The notes: generated by a model from the letters alone, not told the origin. Positions 1 to 5,148 are shown, counted from the stretch's first letter. The stretch: 12,884 nt of DNA from Candidatus Nitrosopumilus sp. (GCA_022758935.1 JAEMQG010000166.1:1-12884); one strand, 5' to 3'. Made by a program: numbers and translations.

Positions 1-12
1 AATTAAAAAGGA

Positions 13-266
13 ATGAATTTATTGATTCATCAACATATTGAAATCAAAATGGAATTGTCTGGAGGCAATTTATGGTATCTTTTACAGATAATTGTAGGTT
101 GATTGGAGGTGTCATAGTATATTTCATATTAAGACATGATGATCCAAAGAAAACAAAAAAATATTTGTACATAGGAATTAGTATGGCAATAGTTTGAATT
201 ACTGCCAATATTTTGGCATTTACACAGATTCCACGGTTGGTGCCAGATTTCAGTGTAAATGTCTAA
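13..266 (+). pseudogene. Decayed small membrane protein
   Basis: The remains of a short membrane-protein gene are split over two frames. The first frame opens with ATG at 13 and reads a hydrophobic stretch (LWYLLQIIVG) up to TGA at 100-102. Restoring one base near position 98 joins it to a second frame that continues LIGGVIVYFILRHDDPKK, a helix followed by a charged D-D-P-K-K turn. That frame reads through another hydrophobic stretch to TGA at 195-197, then continues ITANILAFTQIPRLVPDF to TAA at 264-266. At least one frameshift and one in-frame stop are therefore present. The layout of two helices around a DDPKK turn resembles small thaumarchaeal membrane proteins I recall, but the family is not assigned. 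The gene may begin further left, although a stop precedes the ATG at 4-6. It is probably no longer functional. Confidence 0.5.
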
Positions 267-310
267 AAATAAGGCAGCAAAACACAATGCAAGTAAGCAT
301 AGTTTTACAT

Positions 311-338
311 TATTTCTTAATTCGAATTTAGAAATATT
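311..338. repeat. Imperfect palindrome, copy 1 of 2
   Basis: This is a 28-bp inverted repeat centred on TTCGAA (centre 323/324) with one mismatched pair (318 with 329). Its right half, TTCGAATTTAGAAATATT (321-338), is identical to 2500-2517 in the perfect palindrome downstream of the PPOX gene. A further half-site AATTTAGAA lies at 365-373, just before the TATA element of the next gene. It could be an operator, a recombination site or a hairpin; the sequence alone does not decide. Confidence 0.6.
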
Positions 339-372
339 CAAAATTTATAGTGTGGCACATTCCAAATTTAGA

Positions 373-381
373 ATCATATAT
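373..381 (+). promoter_or_regulatory. TATA box for 403-852
   Basis: ATCATATAT is centred about 25 bp before the ATG at 403. This is the spacing expected for a leaderless archaeal transcript starting at or near the start codon. No Shine-Dalgarno sequence precedes the ATG. Confidence 0.5.
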
Positions 382-402
382 GCCTAAAAAGAACACACCA
401 AC

Positions 403-852
403 ATGACTAATTCCAAAATGAGCGATAGTGTAGAACGATGGCTAATACATGATAGTTATTCATTTGAATCAATTAAAAACGCTGAAAACAATTTCCAGAT
501 CCTAGTAAAACATGCTGGTACGCATGGAATCCCAGTTGAAATATTTGAGCCAAAATCACAGCCAGGAGTTATTGTAATAGGCGCTAAAGTAATAATGGGA
601 AATAATCAGATTGCAAGATATTTGGGATTTAACGATGAGGAAAAAACTAGATTTGAAAAAAAAATAGTTGATTTTTGTAATTCAATTCAAGCAGTCAATC
701 GAGTGATCACAGAAGATGGTAAGAAAAAGGTAGGGATTTTTGTAGTATTAGATAACAAAGAAAACATAAACCAACAGACGTTTTTTGACGCAATTGAGAA
801 GGTATCAGAAATGCATGAAAAAACTGCACGTTTTTTGCTGAAAACATTCTAA
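403..852 (+). CDS. DUF2299-like conserved protein
   Basis: A soluble protein of 149 residues with no signal peptide or membrane segment. The N-terminal part (about residues 9-60) starts with a short amphipathic helix around VERWLIHDSYSFESI, followed by an N-N-F-x-I-L-V strand. A strand-rich middle (residues 54-65) leads into a helix of charged residues and a C-terminal helix that includes EKVSEMHEKTARFLL. Length and layout suggest the archaeal DUF2299 family (function unknown), recalled from family knowledge and not searched. The ATG at 403 is favoured because a TATA box lies 25 bp upstream; Met6 (418) is an alternative. The gene stands alone between the decayed gene on the left and a 40-aa ORF on the right. 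A palindrome (311-338) and a matching half-site (365-373) next to the TATA box suggest regulator binding. Confidence 0.7.
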   Translation: MTNSKMSDSVERWLIHDSYSFESIKNAENNFQILVKHAGTHGIPVEIFEPKSQPGVIVIGAKVIMGNNQIARYLGFNDEEKTRFEKKIVDFCNSIQAVNRVITEDGKKKVGIFVVLDNKENINQQTFFDAIEKVSEMHEKTARFLLKTF

Positions 853-952
853 AAACAGGTGCCAAATAATTCAGTCACACTTAGGAAGAGTCTAATTTTC
901 TGTGTGTTAAAAATTATACGTTGGTCATTAGTAAAAAGAACAGTAATTAATC

Positions 953-1075
953 ATGGATTTGTCATCAATATTGGATATGGATTCAATCATGAATGTTGCA
1001 ACAGATATTCTAGATAAGATAGCGACTAGCACAGGGTTAGTTGATCAGATCATTTCATCAGTTAAGAGATATTGA
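953..1075 (+). CDS. Small ORF, 40 aa, unknown
   Basis: A 40-codon frame from ATG 953 to TGA 1073-1075 encodes an acidic, probably helical peptide beginning MDLSSILDMDSIMNVATDIL and ending in the basic tail SSVKRY. The regular spacing of Ile, Leu and Val against Asp suggests an amphipathic helix. An AT-rich TATA-like element, AAAATTATAC (909-918), would put transcription start around 940, leaving a very short leader. No family is recognised. It could be a genuine short protein of the accessory block or a chance frame; the non-random residue pattern and upstream element only mildly favour a gene. Confidence 0.35.
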   Translation: MDLSSILDMDSIMNVATDILDKIATSTGLVDQIISSVKRY

Positions 1076-1141
1076 TTAAATTCTGTAAAACCCATATTAG
1101 TATTTCAAAATAATTAAAAAGACGGTTTTTTGAAAACTAGT

Positions 1142-1161
1142 CATAAAAGCTAAACCCCCCA
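1142..1161 (+). repeat. C-rich motif, copy 1
   Basis: CATAAAAGCTAAACCCCCCA. It shares the pattern CATAA-nnnn-TAAACCCCCC with the inverted copy at 1215-1235. The arms TAAACCCCCC (1151-1160) and GGGGGGTTTA (1217-1226) can pair across a 56-nt loop. Confidence 0.6.
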
Positions 1162-1214
1162 GTAATTTTCTATCAAATAGGCACAATACCATATTATCAA
1201 AACCATTCATTTTT

Positions 1215-1235
1215 TGGGGGGGTTTAACACTTATG
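1215..1235 (-). repeat. C-rich motif, copy 2 (inverted)
   Basis: Read on the minus strand, this copy gives CATAA, then GTGT, then TAAACCCCCCC and A. It is preceded on that strand by GTGGG, so the sequence GTGGGCAT recurs here and at 1383-1390. Confidence 0.6.
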
Positions 1236-1257
1236 CCCACCCGTGAAAAGCAATCAC

Positions 1258-1403
1258 AAAACCACCTAGATGTCCCAGCTAAACATGTGTAATGTTTTTT
1301 ATCTAGGCATGAAAGCTAATCCCCTCCAAAATAAAGAAAAAAAGGAAATTTTGGATTTAAAATAGACCCATTAGGATGACAAGTGGGCATCTCGGTGGGT
1401 TTT
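1258..1403. repeat. Long-range inverted repeat
   Basis: The left arm at 1258-1277 (AAAACCACCTAGATGTCCCA) is complementary to the right arm at 1383-1403. The right arm reads in reverse complement AAAACCCACCGAGATGCCCA, with small bulges and one or two mismatches. Copy 3 of the C-rich motif lies in the loop. It could form the closing stem of a noncoding RNA of about 150 nt, or be a decayed pair of repeat ends. Confidence 0.45.
1308..1328 (+). repeat. C-rich motif, copy 3
   Basis: CATGAAAGC, then TAATCCCC, then TCCA, in direct orientation relative to copy 1. Eight of the first nine bases match copy 1, and the C-run is interrupted by one T. It is preceded by GG, as copy 2 is. Confidence 0.55.
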
Positions 1404-1415
1404 GAAGAATGTGAT

Positions 1416-1528
1416 TTAATGACTAATACAGAATGCAAATATCAGTGGAACTGGAATTATTCCAGAAATTACTATGATTTTGAGATGTCTTTTTTCTCTA
1501 ATCTCTTGAATTTGTCCATACCCAACAT
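1416..1528 (-). pseudogene. Frameshifted small membrane protein
   Basis: On the minus strand, ATG at 1528-1526 opens a basic N-terminus (MLGMDKFKRLEKK) that hits a stop after 18 residues. Adding one A to the run of six A's within it moves the reading into a frame encoding RHLKIIVISGIIPVPLIFAF and a short C-terminus to TAA at 1418-1416. The repaired product would be a 37-residue protein with a charged N-terminus and one membrane helix. The hydrophobic frame has no usable start codon of its own, which supports a frameshift. An AT-rich element at 1543-1554 lies about 25 bp upstream of the ATG. The gene may be inactive, or the A-run may be a sequencing or assembly error. The family is unknown. 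Confidence 0.35.
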
Positions 1529-1629
1529 AGTCTTAGGTTATTTTTAATTTATCAGGTAAATTTTCAGAAAATTCATACTGAATTTTGTTAGTTATTACAC
1601 GTATTTTTTGCATTTTACGCTTCAACTAT

Positions 1630-2139
1630 ATGCCGAATTTTTCAGAACAGATCATGGTACGAATTGGGCTAGTCATTGTGATTGGAGTGATCGTAATTTC
1701 AATGGCAGTTGCAATGTACACATACACCCAATATCAGACAAATTTTATCATTGTAAAGGCAGGAGAGCCAGTAATTGTTGGTCCTGTAGAATACATGATA
1801 ACATTTGATGGAACTCATAAAGGAAACGAAAAGACAATTCCGACAAATACGTTTGTAAAGATCAAAATAAGTGCAAAAAACATCAGTGATGAAAAAACCA
1901 GAATTTCAAGAGGTCAATTTTATCTAATTGATGAAAAACAACAAAAACATCAACCAGTGTATGGTGAATTTTCTACAGAAGATCTGTTGGATTTATGGTT
2001 AGACCCAAACAAGTCAGCAACACTCACTACGCAATTTGATATTCCATATGATGAACAGAAACAATACAATATCATAATTCGTCCATCAAAACAACAGTCA
2101 TCAGTTGATGCAGCATTAATTTGCATTACTAATTGTTGA
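1630..2139 (+). CDS. Membrane-anchored Ig-like extracytoplasmic protein
   Basis: A 169-residue protein from ATG 1630. A short cytoplasmic N-terminus (MPNFSEQIMVR) is followed by one strong membrane helix (residues 12-31, IGLVIVIGVIVISMAVAMYT) and an extracytoplasmic, strand-rich domain. That domain has the layout of DUF4352-type Ig-like proteins: a V-K-I-K-I-S-A-K-N-I-S strand, an acidic F-Y-L-I-D-E strand, a D-P-N-K-S-A-T-L-T-T-Q-F-D turn-and-strand, and an end with two cysteines, CITNC. The frame stays open upstream to ATG 1585, but that extension would put about 15 odd residues before the helix, so 1630 (or Met9, 1654) is preferred. Many such anchored small domains occur in thaumarchaea; the ligand is unknown. 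No partner gene is adjacent. The DUF4352 assignment is from pattern and is moderate. Confidence 0.75.
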   Translation: MPNFSEQIMVRIGLVIVIGVIVISMAVAMYTYTQYQTNFIIVKAGEPVIVGPVEYMITFDGTHKGNEKTIPTNTFVKIKISAKNISDEKTRISRGQFYLIDEKQQKHQPVYGEFSTEDLLDLWLDPNKSATLTTQFDIPYDEQKQYNIIIRPSKQQSSVDAALICITNC

Positions 2140-2178
2140 TCGTAAAAAATGTTAAATTTTACTAGTGTTGAGGTAACT

Positions 2179-2439
2179 ATGGTATCTATACACATACAAC
2201 CACAGGATAAGGCACTATACATGACAATAAAGCCAGAAGAACAGTAGCAGGAAAAAAGCGGCATATGTGGGAAAAAGAAATTTGGCAATGAATGCAACTG
2301 ACGTAGATAAAATGGTATTTAGAAGAAAATGAGGCAAAGCAGTAAAAATAGATATGCAACTTGTGAGGGAACGGTGACGAGACAGATTTAGGAAGAAAAG
2401 TTGCTGGCAAGATGTTGCAAGAAAAGTAGTAAGACGCCG
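2179..2439 (+). pseudogene. Decayed gene, unknown basic protein
   Basis: ATG 2179 opens a plausible start (MVSIHIQPQDKALYMTIKPE) that ends at TAG 2245-2247. From about 2240 the neighbouring frame reads RKKAAYVGKRNLAMNATDVD, then KMVFRRK, TGA (2330-2332), GKAVKIDMQLVRER, TGA (2375-2377), and a basic tail. One frameshift and two in-frame stops are therefore needed to join the parts. The strand is markedly purine-rich, as thaumarchaeal coding strands are, and an AT-rich element GTTAAATTTTA (about 2151-2161) sits 25 bp before the ATG. No family is recognised; the lysine/arginine content fits a nucleic-acid-binding or ribosome-associated protein, which is a guess. It could also be noncoding. Confidence 0.35.
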
Positions 2440-2466
2440 TTAACTACTTTTCCTTTCTTTTTTATA
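2421..2466 (+). terminator. Hairpin plus T-tract terminator
   Basis: GAAAAGTAGT (2421-2430) pairs perfectly with ACTACTTTTC (2443-2452) across a 12-nt loop that contains GACGCCGT. The T-rich run CTTTCTTTTTTATATT follows. It would end plus-strand transcripts from the 1630-2139 gene or from the decayed gene. Confidence 0.65.
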
Positions 2467-2485
2467 TTAATTTCAATGACATAAA

Positions 2486-2519
2486 ATAATATTTCTAAAT
2501 TCGAATTTAGAAATATTAT
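2486..2519. repeat. Perfect 34-bp palindrome, copy 2 of 2
   Basis: The sequence is fully self-complementary around the centre 2502/2503 (TTCGAA core), with arms of 17 bp and no mismatch. It shares 18 identical bases in a row with the palindrome at 311-338. It lies 2 bp beyond the stop codon of the minus-strand PPOX gene and downstream of a plus-strand terminator. It could be a bidirectional 3'-end hairpin, a dimeric protein site or a recombination site. Confidence 0.75.
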
Positions 2520-2521
2520 GT

Positions 2522-2932
2522 CTACTCATCACTTATTTTTAATTCAGGCATAACAAAAACACGTTTGGGAGTTATTTTAAGAATTATTCTTTTTTCACCG
2601 TCTCTTTTGAACGGATAGTGATTTTTTCCCATGTATTGTTGGGTTAGTTTGTCGGCATGTGTATAATCATAATCAGGAATTATTTGTATGACAGTTCCTT
2701 GAATTGTGGTCATATCAAGAGGATTGTCATTAGAGACGACAGAAACTGCAACACGTGGATCACGTAGTATATTTTTATGCTTGATTCTACCTTCTGCAGT
2801 ATTTACCAAGATATATCCAGAATCATAGTTGGCCCAAACGGGTGAAAGTTGTGGGCTTCCATCTTTCATTATAGTTGCAATAAAAACAATGTTCTTTTTC
2901 TGAAATAGTTTTTTTGTTTTTTCTTCCAACAT
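2522..2932 (-). CDS. PPOX-class F420/flavin-dependent protein
   Basis: A 136-residue split-barrel protein of the pyridoxamine 5'-phosphate oxidase-like superfamily, most like the PPOX-class F420-dependent group. Hallmarks in order are an N-terminal helix (LEEKTKKLFQKKN), a strand followed by M-K-D-G-S-P-Q-L-S-P-V-W (residues 22-33), the typical N-T-A-E-G-R-I-K-H-K-N-I-L-R-D-P-R cofactor-binding segment (44-60), a V-A-V-S-V-V strand, and a C-terminal K-I-T-P-K-R-V strand. Length matches the family (about 130-145). Members bind F420 or FMN and reduce or degrade varied small molecules; the substrate cannot be read from sequence. ATG at 2932 is the natural start. A TATA-like TTTTATATG on the minus strand (2987-2995) gives a leader of about 30 nt. 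It follows the ArsR-like gene on the same strand with an 88-bp gap and may be its target, which is inference. Confidence 0.88.
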   Translation of the reverse strand: MLEEKTKKLFQKKNIVFIATIMKDGSPQLSPVWANYDSGYILVNTAEGRIKHKNILRDPRVAVSVVSNDNPLDMTTIQGTVIQIIPDYDYTHADKLTQQYMGKNHYPFKRDGEKRIILKITPKRVFVMPELKISDE

Positions 2933-2997
2933 TTACCACATTTCTAAAGATTCATCATTCCAAGTTATTTTTTGTTGAAAGTTTTTCATATAAAAGA

Positions 2998-3013
2998 ACA
3001 TCTAGTTAGATGT
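2998..3013 (-). terminator. Weak hairpin after the ArsR-like gene
   Basis: ACATCT (2998-3003) and AGATGT (3008-3013) form a 6-bp stem with a 4-nt loop. On the minus strand TCTTTTAT follows. It may end or attenuate transcripts of the ArsR-like gene before the PPOX gene; the stem is short. Confidence 0.35.
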
Positions 3014-3020
3014 GGTCGAT

Positions 3021-3533
3021 TCATGCTTTGTTGGAATTCTCCATGATATTGGTCATAGCACGATTCATAATTTCCATCACCAAATATTGTGAATAACCTT
3101 CAGAGTTCTCACCTTTAGTTTTTTTGGATTTGATAGTTTTTGGAGTAATGTTTCTCAGAATTTTTTCAATTTTTACAGAGGTGTGGTCAATTATTTTTGA
3201 GTATTTTGATTCAAAATCATCGGGTGCAGCATAGCCAAGTAATTTTGTAGATGTGCTGTAAAATTTGGTAATCGCGCCACGCGATTCTTCAATTTTGGCA
3301 ATTTCAATTAGGCCGGATTCTTTTAAAATATCAAGATGGTGTCGGACAGTAGTTAGTGCTTTTTTGTACCCTGTCTTTTTTAGCTCATTTGAAATCTGAT
3401 CTGCAGATAATGCACGATGGTATAGAATTTCAATGATTTTTGAACGTGCAGGGTCTTCAATTGCACGTGCGTGCTTTACGCTTGTTGTAAGTATGCGATT
3501 TACTTTGATTTCTTTTTCTAGTAATGTAGACAT
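3021..3533 (-). CDS. ArsR-like winged-helix transcription regulator
   Basis: A 170-residue DNA-binding regulator. Residues about 23-100 form a winged helix of the ArsR/HTH_20 type. The order is AIEDPARSKIIEILY (first helix), LSADQISNELKKTG (second helix), KKALTTVRHHLDILKESGLI (recognition helix), and a wing with G-A-I-T-K-F-Y-S-T. The C-terminal part (about 104-168) is helical with a basic K-T-I-K-S-K-K-T-K linker and probably serves dimerisation. No metal-binding cysteines are present, so it is not a classical arsenic sensor; the inducer is unknown. ATG 3533 is the start. Upstream lie a GATCT-AAA-AGATC dyad (3555-3567), TGATAATTA sites and a 20-bp-spaced repeat series, suggesting autoregulation. 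The PPOX gene downstream on the same strand is a likely partner. Confidence 0.85.
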   Translation of the reverse strand: MSTLLEKEIKVNRILTTSVKHARAIEDPARSKIIEILYHRALSADQISNELKKTGYKKALTTVRHHLDILKESGLIEIAKIEESRGAITKFYSTSTKLLGYAAPDDFESKYSKIIDHTSVKIEKILRNITPKTIKSKKTKGENSEGYSQYLVMEIMNRAMTNIMENSNKA

Positions 3534-3554
3534 GCTGATAATTACTTTAATTCT

Positions 3555-3567
3555 GATCTAAAAGATC
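3555..3567. promoter_or_regulatory. Dyad in the ArsR-like gene promoter
   Basis: GATCT-AAA-AGATC is a 13-bp dyad between the TATA-like element (3571-3580) and the start codon (3533). The position overlaps the expected transcription start, as expected for an autorepressor site. TGATAATTA (3536-3544) directly abuts the start codon. Confidence 0.4.
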
Positions 3568-3608
3568 CTTGTATCATATTTTTTTGTCTAATAGCATCGA
3601 TTTTTTCT

Positions 3609-3668
3609 TGCTATCACAATACTGAGACTGCTATCAAAATAACATATCCGCTATTAACAATATTGTAG
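3609..3668. repeat. 20-bp-spaced GCTATCA repeats
   Basis: TGCTATCACAATA (3609), TGCTATCAAAATA (3629) and CGCTATTAACAATA (3649) recur at exact 20-bp steps, two helical turns apart, so they face the same side of the DNA. A further ACTATCATAAT is at 3692, slightly out of step. This suggests cooperative binding of a regulator, possibly the adjacent ArsR-like protein. Confidence 0.45.
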
Positions 3669-3674
3669 CATATG

Positions 3675-3727
3675 CAATAATTATCATCACCACTATCATA
3701 ATTATAATATCGCTGTGATAATTATTG
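3675..3727. repeat. 12-bp inverted repeat
   Basis: CAATAATTATCA (3675-3686) and TGATAATTATTG (3716-3727) are perfect reverse complements separated by 29 bp. The half-site TGATAATTA also occurs at 3536-3544, right beside the start codon of the regulator gene. Confidence 0.5.
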
Positions 3728-3751
3728 TAATACTACAAGATATTTTAAAAA

Positions 3752-3838
3752 ATGAAAAAACACACAATGTTGAAAAAAGAATTACCACGTAGAAGCAAAT
3801 GTTGTAGTAAGACGTGTTTGAAAATGGTTCAAAAATAA
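3752..3838 (+). CDS. Doubtful 28-aa cysteine-containing ORF
   Basis: A 28-codon frame gives a very basic peptide with three cysteines (core RRSKCCSKTCLKM). It ends at TAA 3836-3838 and a T-rich stretch follows at about 3850. No clear TATA box is at the expected distance and no family is recognised. It is listed because short basic Cys proteins are common in this lineage; chance is at least as likely. Confidence 0.18.
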   Translation: MKKHTMLKKELPRRSKCCSKTCLKMVQK

Positions 3839-3905
3839 AATTCGAGTTGGACTTTATTTTTCCACATACTCAAGTTAGATAAAAAGAATTGAAAAAATAT
3901 TACAA

Positions 3906-4730
3906 CTATAAAGTTTGTCCGGTTAGTTTTTCATATGCGGTGACATATCGGTTTGTCATCTTTTGAATTATTTCGTGTGGAATTGTAGGTGCTACTGGTT
4001 CTTTTCCTGCATCTCTTGCGTCATCGAATTGTTTTTGATAGCCGTGTTCTGTCAACCAATCACGCAGAATCTGTTTATCATATGCCTCTTGTGTTTTACC
4101 AACTTTGTATGATTCCCTTGGCCATAATCGGTATTCATCAGGACCAATTGAATCGCCCAACGTAATTTTTCCATTCAAAATTCCAAATTCAAGTTTCAGA
4201 TCAGCTAAAATGAATCCAGCATTTTCAGCAATTTCAGCCATGCTGTTGTAGATATTAATAGAAGTTTTTTCTAGCCAAGCATATTGTTCATCAGTAACTA
4301 GTTTCATTCCCAAAGCTTTTTGTTTGTTAATTGGAATATCATGCTCTGATTTTGTAGTTGGATCAAAGATTGGTTCTAAAAGTTTTGCAGCAAGTGTAGT
4401 ATCTGTACCTTCTGGAAGAGTCGTTTCACCTTTTTTCCATCGGTTTACCAGACTACCATAAAAGTAACCTCTCACAACACATTCGATTGGAAGCATCTTC
4501 ATTTTTTTTACTATAATTTCAGTATCAGATTGTCTTTTAACAAAATGGTTAGAAACAGGAATCTCATTAAACCAAAACTCTGCAAACTTGCACAAAACCT
4601 TACCTTTTTGTGGAATGTATTCTTTGAATTTAACGTCATATGCAGAAACTCTATCTGAGAACTTGAAGAGTAGTGTCTCACTATCAATATCATATAGATC
4701 CTTTACTTTGCCAGAGGTTAGAAATTTCAA
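3906..4730 (-). CDS. purC: SAICAR synthetase (PurC)
   Basis: Phosphoribosylaminoimidazole-succinocarboxamide synthase. It joins CAIR and aspartate with ATP to give SAICAR in de novo purine synthesis, in the cytoplasm. The 274 residues show the nucleotide-binding start GKVKDLYDI (7-15), the S-D-R-V-S-A-Y-D segment (25-32), signature [14 protein letters not shown] (80-93), [10 protein letters not shown] (122-131), signature LADLKLEFG (175-183), and [12 protein letters not shown] (193-204), which carries the substrate-binding D-E-x-R. Length fits the longer PurC form with a C-terminal extension (P-T-I-P-H-E). The start is TTG at 4730; MKFL-GKVKD is the usual family start and no upstream ATG exists. 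It lies 26 bp after the 71-aa gene and is probably cotranscribed from the promoter at about 5012-5026. purK and purE are nearby in separate units. Confidence 0.97.
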   Translation of the reverse strand: MKFLTSGKVKDLYDIDSETLLFKFSDRVSAYDVKFKEYIPQKGKVLCKFAEFWFNEIPVSNHFVKRQSDTEIIVKKMKMLPIECVVRGYFYGSLVNRWKKGETTLPEGTDTTLAAKLLEPIFDPTTKSEHDIPINKQKALGMKLVTDEQYAWLEKTSINIYNSMAEIAENAGFILADLKLEFGILNGKITLGDSIGPDEYRLWPRESYKVGKTQEAYDKQILRDWLTEHGYQKQFDDARDAGKEPVAPTIPHEIIQKMTNRYVTAYEKLTGQTL

Positions 4731-4756
4731 ACAGACAGCCTACGCTCTAATTGAAT

Positions 4757-4972
4757 TTAACTGCTCGGAAAATACTCTGAGAATCCATCATGTCTACCAC
4801 CTTGTGTAATACTCACTGCTTTATTTGCAAAAATGTCATTATCGACATTAATCATCACAGATTCCAATTGGCCATCAGATGGTCTGAATAAGATCTTTTG
4901 GACTGATTTTAGAGTGTCGATATCAAGTGCATGATCTACTCCAAAATTCACATTGATTTTTGTCAATGGCAA
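4757..4972 (-). CDS. 71-aa protein upstream of purC
   Basis: An unrecognised small soluble protein of 71 residues. It starts with a strand (LTKINVNFGV), has a helix (DIDTLKSVQKILF), a second strand (LESVMINVD) and a polar tail with G-G-R-H-D-G-F-S-E-Y-F. The alternating strand/helix order suggests a small alpha/beta fold, but it lacks the PurS pattern, so PurS is not called. The reading opens with TTG at 4972; TTG at 4963 (residue 4) is an equally good start. A TATA-like CTTAAATAC (minus strand, 5014-5022) gives transcription start near 4990. Same strand, 26 bp ahead of purC: probably a two-gene unit. No counterpart in the known purine pathway was recognised. Confidence 0.6.
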   Translation of the reverse strand: MPLTKINVNFGVDHALDIDTLKSVQKILFRPSDGQLESVMINVDNDIFANKAVSITQGGRHDGFSEYFPSS

Positions 4973-5011
4973 AGATCAGTGTTTTGAATACAAGATACAT
5001 CATTGGATTCC

Positions 5012-5026
5012 AAGTATTTAAGATAC
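5012..5026 (-). promoter_or_regulatory. TATA box for the 71-aa/purC unit
   Basis: On the minus strand GTATCTTAAATACTT carries a TATA-like CTTAAATAC about 45 bp before the TTG start at 4972. It implies a short leader without a Shine-Dalgarno site. Confidence 0.4.
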
Positions 5027-5074
5027 AATGAACATAGACAGCATAGTAATCAAAATTGGTCAGACACTAGACTC

Positions 5075-5148
5075 TTTTTTAAATCCTTAATTTTTAGAAA
5101 ATTTTGAAAGTATTGATTTAACAATGATTTACTTAAGGATTTAAAAAA
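5075..5148. repeat. 16-bp perfect inverted repeat
   Basis: TTTTTTAAATCCTTAA (5075-5090) and TTAAGGATTTAAAAAA (5133-5148) are exact reverse complements around a 42-bp spacer. T-rich sequence precedes the stem on the minus strand instead of following it, so it is not a standard terminator. It may be a MITE-like remnant or a regulatory hairpin near the purC promoter. Confidence 0.65.

Larger units (their letters stand above)
1076..1629. other. Long structured intergenic region
   Basis: This 554-bp stretch has no intact gene. It holds three copies of a C-rich motif (1142-1328), a long-range inverted repeat (1258-1277 with 1383-1403), a smaller hairpin (CCTAGAT 1265-1271 with ATCTAGG 1301-1307), a 15-bp palindrome CTGGAATTATTCCAG (1451-1465), and a frameshifted small membrane gene on the minus strand (1416-1528). 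C- and G-runs stand out against the AT-rich background. A structured noncoding RNA or a protein-binding region is possible, but neither is shown. Confidence 0.5.
2140..2521. other. Intergenic region with decayed gene and terminator
   Basis: There is no intact gene here. The stretch contains a purine-rich broken reading frame (2179-2439), a strong hairpin terminator (2421-2466), and a perfect 34-bp palindrome (2486-2519) that ends two bases before the stop codon of the minus-strand PPOX gene. Confidence 0.6.
3534..3905. other. Intergenic region with operator-like repeats
   Basis: This 372-bp stretch lies between the ArsR-like gene and the 3' end of purC. It contains a minus-strand TATA-like AATATGATAC (3571-3580, as 5' to 3' on the minus strand), a dyad at 3555-3567, GCTATCA-type repeats (3609-3668), a 12-bp inverted repeat (3675-3686 with 3716-3727), and a doubtful 28-codon ORF (3752-3838). 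A T-rich run (3850-3861) follows that ORF. Confidence 0.5.

Noticed and set aside
129..341. 70-aa minus-strand ORF with hydrophobic stretch and many cysteines
   Set aside because: It is antisense to the decayed membrane gene, whose frames look more protein-like. Its only TATA-like sequence is about 7 bp from the start, too close.
195..2377. In-frame TGA and TAG codons as possible recoding (selenocysteine or pyrrolysine)
   Set aside because: The same genes also need frameshifts to read through, no insertion element was seen, and intact genes here use TGA and TAA as normal stops. Gene decay is simpler.
1950..2410. Two minus-strand ORFs of 115 and 74 aa
   Set aside because: They are antisense to the 1630-2139 gene and the decayed gene. 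They are rich in Cys, Ser, Phe and Tyr, typical of shadow frames of purine-rich coding strands.
3609..3728. CRISPR array
   Set aside because: Units are only about 20 bp with degenerate 7-base similarity, without a long conserved repeat and unique spacers; no cas genes nearby.
4757..4972. PurS, because of the position next to purC
   Set aside because: The sequence does not show the PurS pattern (basic N-terminal strand, L-x-P-x-V-x-D-P-x-G region).
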